Source: Prevotellaceae bacterium UBA1716
Lineage (GTDB): Bacteria; Bacteroidota; Bacteroidia; Bacteroidales; Bacteroidaceae
Reading direction: 5' to 3'
DNA: 5,484 bases
NCBI GenBank assembly: GCA_002317225.1
Contig: DCIW01000096.1
Span: 1-5,484, forward strand
The translations under genes and the position numbers were made by a program. The notes under the pieces are model-generated. The model was not told the origin of the DNA and made no database searches. It saw nothing but the letters and a program-made list of their open reading frames with translations. Shown here piece after piece: positions 1 to 5,484 of the stretch (position 1 is its first letter; every line of letters begins with the position of its first letter).

Positions 1-3000
1 CAGTTTATGCACAAGTTGACATCACTTCTCAATACATGGCAAACCCTTCGTTTGAAAACGATGATATCAGTTCTTTGACGAAAGATGGCACTCGTGGAGC
101 TTATACTGCAAAAGCTGTAGTTGGCTGGACATTGAGTGGCGGTTATGGTGTGAGCGACATTATGACTTCGGCTGCTACGGCCACAGATAATAATTTTGGT
201 GCTCCAGGCAATCCGTCTGATGGTTCGCAGATGTATTATATCCGAAATGCTTGGTCTGCATCAACTGCTACTCTCCTTCAAAGCGTTAAATTGCCAAAGG
301 GCAAATATCGTTTGGCGGTAGATAATAAATGTGTGACTGCGTCAAGTCATTCTGCATATATTGTGGCAGGAGATAATAACACGTCTCTTACATTCAATAG
401 TTCGCTTCCTACGCAATGGGCAACAACAAATGTGGATTTTGAACTTTCTGCTGAAACGTCTATAAAAGTTGGACTGAAGGTAGTGTTTGGTAGTGGTTCG
501 GGTGCTTCGGTGCTTGTTGACAACTTCCGACTTTACAATATGGATAATTATGTGGAGCCAGAAGATCCTACTGAGTCGGCGGTCACTTCATTTACTGAAG
601 GAGTAATTACAAATGCATTTGTTCCTGAAGCAAAGATGAAGGATGACCTTCTGCAGATGTTGGCAGACTTCTCTGTTTATATGGTGAATGACTGGAACCA
701 ATGTTCTGCACCAAATAGTATCAATGAATCATGTGGTTTCTTCAAAGGTGAGAATTCTGGAGCAAATGACGAAAGGGGAGTGCGTCCAAATGCCGACCTT
801 TCGATGATTTGTGCTTTCCTTGTGAAATATGGAAAACCAGCAGGAGTTGCACTTCCTTCAGGAGTCACTTGGGCAAAACTTGAGGAGTTGGCAATGAAGT
901 CGCTTGTCTTTGCTTATTCAACTCATAAGGCAAACAAGCTCAAAGTCTGCTCGGGCAATAATTATTGGGGAAGCACATCTACAAGTGATGCTGTGTGGGA
1001 GTCGTCTTTGTGGGCAATGTCGGTTGCTTATTCTGCTTATTTCCAATGGGATAAACTCTCTGATGCGCAGAAGAATTATATATATTCTTTGCTTAAAGCA
1101 GAATGTAATTACGAACTTAATCGTTCGATTCCTACTGGTTATTCTGGTGATACAAAGGCAGAGGAGAATGGTTGGGAGGCAGATGTTCTTGCAGTAACAC
1201 TTGGTCTTTTCCCAAATGATGAATTGGCACCAAAATGGTTTGACCGTCTTCGTGCTTTTGCCATCAATTCATATTCGCATACTAAAGATGCACAGAATAC
1301 GAATGTGATTGATCCGGAATACGACAATAAGACCGTGGCAGATTATTATCAGGGACAAAACCTTTATGATGATTATTCATTGCAAAACCATAATCTCTTC
1401 CATACTTCATATCAAAATGTTGTAATGCAAGAACTTGGTGAGGCTGCACTTGCATTGAAGATGTTCCAACTTGGACTTTATGGCGAAGAAAAATGGAAGA
1501 CAAATGCTTTGATGCACAACAATCAGGAAGTGCAAGATTCAATATTGAATTGGCTTGCTCTTGCTGATGGAGAATTGGCTATGCCAAACGGTAACGACTG
1601 GAGCCTTTTCCTTTATGACCAAATCACAAGTTATTCGACTCAAGCTTGTTTCCAAAAGGATGCAAATGCTTTGATGCTTGAAAACCTTGCTTACAAATAC
1701 ATCAAGGCACGACAAAAGACTACAACTGACGGTTCGTGGTTGCTTCGTGCTGATGTTGGTGCTCGCCGAATGGGTGTTGAAGCGCATAGAGTTATGATGA
1801 CATATCTTATGCATGATGTACTTTCAACTGCTGATGTGACTCCAACTGCTTGGGACGATTTCAACAAGAATTATTCTCAAGCAAAGATGATTCCTTGTCA
1901 GAATATTGTACGAGCAGCAACTGACGACCGCTTCACTTGTTTCTCTTGGAGCAATGGTTTGAAGTCGTACACTGGTTATTTTGCAGCAAATAGTGCTGAC
2001 AAGAATAAGATTGTGGTTCCTTATCGTGCAAACAACACCGGAAATATTACTGGTTGGTACGAAGTGAGCGGTAAGAGTACGAATGCCACTCCAGTGGTTA
2101 GTGGTGTTTACAAGTTGAAAGGTAATGGTTATGTGATGAATGGTGAATTGAATGTAAACGATGCAACTCTCAATAACCGCTTTGCCATCTATTCAACACC
2201 AAGCAATGCAATCATCTATCTTGATTATGTCACAGCAAACGCTTCCGCAACTATAACTGCAGAGAAAGGTGGACTTCTCGCTATCTCTACCGACGAACTC
2301 ACAAAGCTCGCGCGTACATTATATTATAATAAGGAAAACAACATTGCACATAAACAACTTGATGGCTCTACATTCACTCGTTTTGATAGCGAATGGATGA
2401 ATATCGACAACGAACTTGGTATAGTTTCAGTTGGTAATGGAAAGCAATTTGCTTTTGGCGATCGTGGTGCAAACAACTCGATTTATACAAGCAAACTTTA
2501 CCCAATGTATAGCAACACTTCACGATCTGTAAAGAGTGGGGAAGTGGTAGATGCCCGCAATCTTGTGTATTATAGCAATGTGTCAGCGGATAATACTCGT
2601 GAATATGCATCTCGTCTTGTTTCTCTCAAATCAATACTTCCTCAAGGTTGGAATGGTGTGATAGCAGATGATAAAGATGGCAAGTATATTCTTGTGTCAA
2701 ACTTCAAGGGTGAAGACAAGGCAGAAATCAAAGATTTGTCGCTTGATGAAGGAGCTCCTGTCTTCTATGAACAAACATATATAATTGACGGAAAGGCTAA
2801 TGTGACTCTTAACGTTCATCAGAATAATAGCATCGGAATGCCAATTAAGGTTTATGTTGACGGCACTAATGTTCTTGCACAACTTATTGATGATGAGTCA
2901 TGTTACGTTACTCCTTCTGAAAATGTATCAGTAAAGGTTACAATTGGCAATAGTTCTCTTTCGGATGTTTCTTTGCGCAAGGGAATGACATATAAGTTTT

Positions 3001-3734
3001 ATCTAAATGGTAGTGAGGTATGCGTTCAGAACGCGTCCATTCCCTTCGTCTCAGAAGAAGATTGTTCGGGCTGGATTATCAACCCTTCGTTCGATGGCTT
3101 GTCAGCATACGGCTGGACAGGTTCGCCAACAGTAAATTACGATTGTGCAGAGAAGTATAATTGCACGTTTGATGTTTATCAGATAATCAAAGGACTTCCT
3201 GCAGGTTCATATCTTCTCTCTTGCAATGGTTTCTATCGTGATGGCAGTAGTAGCAATGCTGTGTCACATAAGAAGTCTGGCGCAGAGAAACTTAACGCAG
3301 TACTTTATGCAAATTCCACTTCCACTCCTCTTGCAAGCATACTTGATGATGCTGACGCAAAAGGGAATGTTGGTGTGAGCACTTCGTATGGATACATTCC
3401 AAATACGATGGAGCAGTCTTCGTTGTATTTCCATGATGGATTGTACGAAAACCACTTGTTGTTTAAGGTTGAAAATGATAACGAAGATGTGCGAATTGGC
3501 ATAAAGAAGACTGTATCAAACACAAACGACTGGACTATCTTTGACAATTTCAAACTCGTTCGTATCAATGGTGATATTATTTGCGACGGAAGAGTTAGTA
3601 CCATTGATTTGGTTAATCTTATCGAGGCTCTCAAGAGTGGGATAGACTTGTCTTGCTTCTATGACGTGAATCGTGACGGTAAGGTTAATATTGCTGATAT
3701 TAAGGCACTCGTTGATATCCAATTATACGAGTAA
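1..3734 (+). CDS. Secreted modular protein: CBM-like module, lyase-like helical toroid, beta-sandwich, second CBM-like module, C-terminal dockerin (5' end outside window)
   Basis: Residues are numbered from the ATG at 36, but the frame stays open to the window edge. The 11 codons before that ATG read VYAQVDITSQY, like the end of a signal peptide cleaved after Ala, so the true start lies upstream. Residues 1-170 form a beta-rich module (NPSFE near 3, DNFRLY at 162). Residues about 185-600 look like an alpha-helical toroid, with NNYWG at 308, AEENGWEAD at 375, QNHNLFHTSY at 450-459 and GARRMGVEAHR ending at 585. Residues about 610-1005 are beta-rich, with WMNIDNELG at 787, a wording I associate with the sandwich domain of heparinase-like lyases. 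A second module (NPSFD at 1016, DNFKLV at 1170) precedes a dockerin-like pair (1180-1221). No lipobox or type IX sorting domain is evident. The likely role is binding and cleaving a polysaccharide outside the cytoplasm. Enzyme family and substrate are unknown; His452, His456, Tyr459, Arg577/578 and His584 are only guesses at active-site residues. It could instead be a glycoside hydrolase or a non-catalytic binder. Confidence 0.8.
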   Translation, partial: VYAQVDITSQYMANPSFENDDISSLTKDGTRGAYTAKAVVGWTLSGGYGVSDIMTSAATATDNNFGAPGNPSDGSQMYYIRNAWSASTATLLQSVKLPKGKYRLAVDNKCVTASSHSAYIVAGDNNTSLTFNSSLPTQWATTNVDFELSAETSIKVGLKVVFGSGSGASVLVDNFRLYNMDNYVEPEDPTESAVTSFTEGVITNAFVPEAKMKDDLLQMLADFSVYMVNDWNQCSAPNSINESCGFFKGENSGANDERGVRPNADLSMICAFLVKYGKPAGVALPSGVTWAKLEELAMKSLVFAYSTHKANKLKVCSGNNYWGSTSTSDAVWESSLWAMSVAYSAYFQWDKLSDAQKNYIYSLLKAECNYELNRSIPTGYSGDTKAEENGWEADVLAVTLGLFPNDELAPKWFDRLRAFAINSYSHTKDAQNTNVIDPEYDNKTVADYYQGQNLYDDYSLQNHNLFHTSYQNVVMQELGEAALALKMFQLGLYGEEKWKTNALMHNNQEVQDSILNWLALADGELAMPNGNDWSLFLYDQITSYSTQACFQKDANALMLENLAYKYIKARQKTTTDGSWLLRADVGARRMGVEAHRVMMTYLMHDVLSTADVTPTAWDDFNKNYSQAKMIPCQNIVRAATDDRFTCFSWSNGLKSYTGYFAANSADKNKIVVPYRANNTGNITGWYEVSGKSTNATPVVSGVYKLKGNGYVMNGELNVNDATLNNRFAIYSTPSNAIIYLDYVTANASATITAEKGGLLAISTDELTKLARTLYYNKENNIAHKQLDGSTFTRFDSEWMNIDNELGIVSVGNGKQFAFGDRGANNSIYTSKLYPMYSNTSRSVKSGEVVDARNLVYYSNVSADNTREYASRLVSLKSILPQGWNGVIADDKDGKYILVSNFKGEDKAEIKDLSLDEGAPVFYEQTYIIDGKANVTLNVHQNNSIGMPIKVYVDGTNVLAQLIDDESCYVTPSENVSVKVTIGNSSLSDVSLRKGMTYKFYLNGSEVCVQNASIPFVSEEDCSGWIINPSFDGLSAYGWTGSPTVNYDCAEKYNCTFDVYQIIKGLPAGSYLLSCNGFYRDGSSSNAVSHKKSGAEKLNAVLYANSTSTPLASILDDADAKGNVGVSTSYGYIPNTMEQSSLYFHDGLYENHLLFKVENDNEDVRIGIKKTVSNTNDWTIFDNFKLVRINGDIICDGRVSTIDLVNLIEALKSGIDLSCFYDVNRDGKVNIADIKALVDIQLYE
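3..35 (+). other. C-terminal tail of a signal peptide and start of the mature protein, upstream of the first visible ATG
   Basis: The 11 in-frame codons before the ATG at 36 translate to VYAQVDITSQY, with no stop back to the window edge. A small-residue Ala followed by Gln is a common signal peptidase I cleavage pattern in Bacteroidetes secreted proteins. The short stretch after it, leading into NPSFE, is typical of a mature N terminus followed by a carbohydrate-binding-like module. No Cys is present at the junction, so a lipoprotein signal is not supported. The hydrophobic core of the signal peptide would lie outside the window, so the cleavage site is inferred. Confidence 0.6.
42..545 (+). 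other. Region encoding the N-terminal carbohydrate-binding-like module
   Basis: Residues 3-170 of the first gene begin with NPSFE, continue through a GW pair and an LPKGKYRL turn, and close with VLVDNFRLYN at 160-169. This order (NPSF, GW, LPxGxY, DNF) is what I expect of jelly-roll, CBM-like modules in Bacteroidetes glycan-processing proteins. The closing DNF motif normally sits on the last strand. The same order recurs near the C terminus of this protein. Assignment to a named CBM family is not possible by eye, and ligand binding is inferred. Confidence 0.5.
3081..3566 (+). other. Region encoding the C-terminal carbohydrate-binding-like module
   Basis: Residues 1016-1177 open with NPSFD, then GWTGSP, then LPAGSYLLSCNGFYRDG, a loop-rich stretch with a GVSTSYGYIPNT segment, and close with TIFDNFKLVR at 1167-1176. 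It has the same motif order as the N-terminal module but a longer middle insertion. The Tyr- and Asn-rich loops would suit sugar stacking and hydrogen bonding, although that is inference. It lies directly before the dockerin-like repeats with almost no linker. Confidence 0.5.
3570..3731 (+). other. Region encoding a C-terminal dockerin type I-like domain (two EF-hand-like calcium loops)
   Basis: Two copies of the D-x-N-x-D-G-x-V-x-x-x-D calcium loop are visible, each followed by a hydrophobic helix. The second copy (residues 1210-1221, DVNRDGKVNIAD) matches the canonical pattern at every ligand position. The first copy (1180-1191, DIICDGRVSTID) keeps Asp at positions 1, 5 and 12 but has Ile where Asn is expected at position 3. 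The helices after them are LVNLIEALKSG and IKALVDIQLYE, which end the protein. Dockerins bind cohesin modules in cellulosomes. In Bacteroidales the partner is generally unclear, and no cohesin is encoded in this window. Confidence 0.75.
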
Positions 3735-3741
3735 GTACATA

Positions 3742-3775
3742 TTTTTTGTAAATCGAAATGCGAATATGCAAAAAA
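3742..3775. repeat. A/T-rich inverted repeat just after the secreted-protein gene
   Basis: TTTTTTG at 3742-3748 is the exact reverse complement of CAAAAAA at 3769-3775. The pairing can extend inward by one U-G and one A-U pair around a 16-base loop. It starts 8 bases after the stop codon. On the + strand the T-run comes before rather than after the stem, so it does not look like a classical intrinsic terminator. A role in 3' end stability or termination is possible but unsupported. Confidence 0.3.
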
Positions 3776-3780
3776 ATAAG

Positions 3781-3819
3781 TTTGTATACTAAAATATTCC
3801 TAAATATTCACTAACTTTG
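3781..3819 (+). promoter_or_regulatory. Candidate Bacteroidetes-type promoter for pheT
   Basis: TAACTTTG at 3812-3819 matches the Bacteroidetes primary sigma factor -7 consensus TAnnTTTG exactly. A TTTG that could serve as the -33 element lies at 3781-3784, but the 27-base gap is longer than the roughly 20 bases usually reported, so the upstream element is doubtful. The predicted transcription start is a few bases after 3819, giving pheT a leader of roughly 125-130 bases. Nothing else in the gap matches the -7 box as well. This suggests pheT is transcribed independently of the upstream gene. Confidence 0.55.
3792..3809 (+). repeat. Two AAATATTC direct repeats, 10-bp period, immediately upstream of the -7 box
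   Basis: AAATATTC occurs at 3792-3799 and again at 3802-3809, so the copies lie on the same face of the helix one turn apart. They fill most of the spacer before the TAACTTTG box at 3812. Such an arrangement can be a binding site for a regulator or simply curved A/T-rich promoter DNA. The motif is short and the region AT-rich, so chance is a real alternative. Confidence 0.35.
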
Positions 3820-3821
3820 CA

Positions 3822-3851
3822 CCGATTATGGCTTGTTGTGGTCATAATCGG
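3822..3851 (+). promoter_or_regulatory. Stem-loop at the predicted 5' end of the pheT leader
   Basis: CCGATTATG at 3822-3830 is perfectly complementary to CATAATCGG at 3843-3851. The stem can extend inward by G-U, C-G and U-G pairs to leave a 6-base loop at 3834-3839. It begins three bases after the -7 box, so the transcript would start at or just inside the 5' arm. No U-run follows, which argues against an intrinsic terminator. Possible roles are a 5' stabilising hairpin, an operator for a dimeric repressor in DNA form, or part of a leader control element; the sequence alone does not decide. Confidence 0.5.
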
Positions 3852-3857
3852 CGTATC

Positions 3858-3873
3858 TTATTATCGATAATAA
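3858..3873. repeat. Perfect 16-bp palindrome in the pheT leader
   Basis: TTATTATCGATAATAA reads identically on both strands, with its centre between 3865 and 3866. It has no loop, so it fits a dimeric DNA-binding protein site better than an RNA hairpin. It lies about 40 bases downstream of the predicted -7 box, where a bound protein could block transcription. The low-complexity A/T content weakens the case. No regulator is encoded in the window. Confidence 0.4.
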
Positions 3874-3916
3874 TAACAAAAATCATTACTGTTACCATCA
3901 GTTCTTTCGAAAATAA

Positions 3917-3948
3917 ATGGTTAATGGTAAATGATTAAATGGTAAATA
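3917..3948 (+). repeat. ATG-rich imperfect tandem repeat before the pheT start
   Basis: ATGGTAAAT occurs exactly at 3924-3932 and 3939-3947, and a one-mismatch copy (ATGGTTAAT) lies at 3917-3925. The block carries four ATG triplets before the pheT start at 3954. Those at 3917, 3924 and 3931 open micro-ORFs of 5, 4 and 4 codons (MVNGK, MVND, MIKW). The ATG at 3939 abuts the TAA of the second micro-ORF and is in frame with pheT. Short ATGG/TTAA-type repeats are, to my knowledge, frequent in Bacteroidetes intergenic DNA. A role in initiation is only a possibility. Confidence 0.45.
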
Positions 3949-3953
3949 TATTT

Positions 3954-5484
3954 ATGAACGTTTCTTATAAATGGCTTAAAGAATATGTCGACTTCGACAT
4001 GAGCGCAGAAGAAGTTGGCAAAGCCCTTACAAGCATTGGTCTCGAGGTTGAGGCAGTTGAAGAGGTTCAGTCTATCAAAGGTGGCCTCGAAGGACTTGTA
4101 GTTGGCAAAGTGCTTACTTGCGAACCACATCCAAACTCTGACCACATGCACATCACTACAGTTGACGAGGGAAATGGTGTCATCCAGCAGATTGTCTGCG
4201 GTGCTCCAAACGTGGCAGCAGGACAGAAGGTTATCGTTGCACAACTCGGTTGCAAGCTCTATGATGGCGACCAGGTGTTCACTATCAAGAAGTCAAAGCT
4301 TCGTGGTGTTGAGAGCAACGGTATGATTTGTGCTGAAGATGAAATCGGTATCGGTACTTCACACGATGGTATCATCGTTCTTCCTGAAGATGCAGTAGTT
4401 GGTACTCCTGCCGCTAAATATTATGGAATAGAGAGCGATTGGATTATTGAAGTAGATATCACTCCTAACCATTCTGATGCAACATCTCATTGGGGTGTGG
4501 CACGCGACTTCTACGCTTATCTCCGTCAGCATGGTTATGAGACTTCTCTCCATCGCCCATCTGTTGATGATTTCAAGGTTCAGTCTAACGCACTTCCAAT
4601 CGAAGTGGAGGTAGAGGCAACTGAAGCATGTCCTCGCTATTGTGCAGTGTCAGTTCGTAATTGCGAGGTAAAGGAATCACCAAAGTGGCTCAAGGATAAG
4701 CTCACAACTATCGGACTTCGTCCAATCAACAATATTGTCGACATCACTAACTACATCATGATGGCTTACGGCCAGCCACTCCACTGTTTTGATGCAGATA
4801 TGATTAAGGGTGGTAAGGTTGTTGTAAAGACAATGCCTGAAGGTACTCCATTCATCACTCTCGATGGTGAGGAGCATAAGCTTTCTGACCGTGACCTTGC
4901 AATCTGCAACACAGAAGATGCTATGTGTATCGCTGGTGTGTTCGGTGGAAAGGGTAGTGGTACATACGAGACAACTAAGAACGTTCTTTTCGAATCTGCT
5001 TACTTCCATCCAACATGGATTCGTAAGTCTGCTCGTCGTCATGGTCTTCAGACTGATGCAAGTTTCCGTTTCGAACGTGGTATCGATCCTGCAGGCCAGA
5101 TTTATGCTATCAAGCAAGCTGCTCTTCTTGCTCAGGAACTTGCTGGTGGCGAAATATCAATGGAGATTGTTGATGTTAAGAGTGATACTCTTCCACAAGA
5201 TGCAATTATCGATGTAGAATATAAGTATGTTGCTGACCTTATCGGTAAGGAACTCCCTATCACTACTCAGCACTCAATCCTTAAGGACCTTGGTTTCAAG
5301 ATTCTTTCTTCTAATAGCACAATGATGGAACTTCAGGCTCCAGCATTCCGTGTAGACATCAAGCGTCCATGTGATGTAGTTGAGGAAATCCTCCGCATCT
5401 ATGGATACAACAATATTCCAATTCCTTCTCAGCTCAAGTCTTCGCTCACAACTAAGGGTGAACTCGACAAGAGCAATAAGCTTC
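3954..5484 (+). CDS. pheT: Phenylalanyl-tRNA synthetase beta subunit, first 510 codons (3' end outside window)
   Basis: PheT pairs with PheS in the cytoplasmic alpha2-beta2 enzyme that charges tRNA-Phe; the beta chain binds tRNA and carries the editing site. The start at 3954 gives MNVSYKWLKEYVDFD, the usual N terminus of the family. An in-frame ATG at 3939 would add only MVNIF, and no purine-rich Shine-Dalgarno is evident, as is common in Bacteroidetes. The tRNA-binding OB-fold covers about residues 45-155 (HPNSDH at 59, CGAPNV at 82). TPNHSD follows at 170. The B3/B4 region spans about 215-390, with RPINNIVDITNY at 256, AGVFGG at 327 and RRHGLQTDASFRFERGID from 361. His277 and Glu347 are likely counterparts of known editing-site residues. 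The B5 magnesium ligands fit Asp468, Asp474, Glu477 and Glu478, with the spacing known from E. coli. The family is about 800 residues, so roughly 300 are missing. No frameshift or stop is seen. pheS is not adjacent on the upstream side. Confidence 0.98.
   Translation, partial: MNVSYKWLKEYVDFDMSAEEVGKALTSIGLEVEAVEEVQSIKGGLEGLVVGKVLTCEPHPNSDHMHITTVDEGNGVIQQIVCGAPNVAAGQKVIVAQLGCKLYDGDQVFTIKKSKLRGVESNGMICAEDEIGIGTSHDGIIVLPEDAVVGTPAAKYYGIESDWIIEVDITPNHSDATSHWGVARDFYAYLRQHGYETSLHRPSVDDFKVQSNALPIEVEVEATEACPRYCAVSVRNCEVKESPKWLKDKLTTIGLRPINNIVDITNYIMMAYGQPLHCFDADMIKGGKVVVKTMPEGTPFITLDGEEHKLSDRDLAICNTEDAMCIAGVFGGKGSGTYETTKNVLFESAYFHPTWIRKSARRHGLQTDASFRFERGIDPAGQIYAIKQAALLAQELAGGEISMEIVDVKSDTLPQDAIIDVEYKYVADLIGKELPITTQHSILKDLGFKILSSNSTMMELQAPAFRVDIKRPCDVVEEILRIYGYNNIPIPSQLKSSLTTKGELDKSNKL

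Noticed and set aside
3305..3634. 109-codon open frame on the minus strand over the second CBM-like module and first dockerin repeat
   Set aside because: It is antisense to recognisable domain-coding sequence and has no plausible start context or product.
3742..3775. Intrinsic terminator right after the stop codon of the first gene
   Set aside because: The T-run forms the 5' arm of the stem and A residues follow it, so the + strand transcript lacks the 3' U-tract. It is kept only as an inverted repeat.
3822..3851. Intrinsic terminator for the upstream secreted-protein gene
   Set aside because: The stem is good but is followed by GCGTATCTTATT and not a U-run, and it lies just after a promoter-like -7 box.
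3828..3938. 36-codon ORF starting inside the leader hairpin, a possible Phe-responsive leader peptide
   Set aside because: It has a single Phe codon (3906-3908), no Phe cluster, and composition typical of chance translation of A/T-rich DNA. It starts almost at the predicted transcript end, with no room for a ribosome binding site.
3820..3953. T-box riboswitch controlling pheT
   Set aside because: There is no T-box consensus, no specifier-loop architecture and no terminator/antiterminator pair. T-boxes are a feature of Firmicutes and some Actinobacteria.
3939..3956. Alternative pheT start at the in-frame ATG at 3939
   Set aside because: It would add MVNIF before the family-typical MNVSYKWLK and falls inside the repeat block. 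The ATG at 3954 fits the family N terminus.
4677..5117. 146-codon open frame on the minus strand inside pheT
   Set aside because: It is fully antisense to a strongly conserved coding region, its translation has no recognisable domain, and it is explained by the codon pattern of pheT.
1..5484. Insertion sequences, CRISPR arrays, tRNA or rRNA genes
   Set aside because: I saw no transposase, terminal inverted repeats, spaced direct-repeat array or cloverleaf-compatible sequence. The only non-coding gap is 219 bases and is accounted for above.

Overview
The window looks like chromosomal DNA from a Bacteroidales bacterium, most likely a Prevotella-type organism. Four things point there: an AT-leaning composition; a phenylalanyl-tRNA synthetase beta chain with typical Bacteroidetes wording (MNVSYKWLKEYVDFD at its start); a TAnnTTTG-type -7 promoter box instead of a sigma70 -10 box; and a large secreted carbohydrate-active-looking protein whose visible N-terminal tail (VYA, then QVDIT) resembles a Bacteroidetes signal peptide cleavage region. 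This is inference from sequence style; no database search was possible.

Region 1 (1-3734, + strand) is one very long reading frame, cut by the left window edge. It encodes a secreted modular protein of at least 1243 visible codons. From N to C terminus I read: the end of a signal peptide; a beta-rich carbohydrate-binding-like module; a helical domain resembling the (alpha/alpha) toroids of polysaccharide lyases; a beta-rich domain resembling the beta-sandwich that follows such toroids; a second carbohydrate-binding-like module built on the same plan as the first; and a C-terminal dockerin type I-like pair of calcium-binding repeats. The exact enzyme family is not recognised. Polysaccharide cleavage is a hypothesis from fold-level resemblance.

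Region 2 (3735-3953) is a 219-base AT-rich intergenic stretch with more structure than a simple spacer. In order it holds an A/T-rich inverted repeat just after the upstream gene, a Bacteroidetes-type -7 box preceded by a 10-bp-period direct repeat, a GC-capped hairpin at the expected transcription start, a perfect 16-bp palindrome, and an ATG-rich imperfect repeat containing three overlapping 4-5 codon micro-ORFs. No convincing intrinsic terminator for the upstream gene was found.

Region 3 (3954-5484, + strand) is the first 510 codons of pheT, cut by the right window edge. Its tRNA-binding, B3/B4 and B5 signatures appear intact, including the four acidic residues expected at the B5 magnesium site. 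The two genes are co-directional but functionally unrelated (glycan processing versus translation). The promoter signals between them suggest pheT has its own transcript. The main candidate for novelty is the dockerin-tailed, doubly CBM-flanked toroid protein; the pheT leader structure is second.
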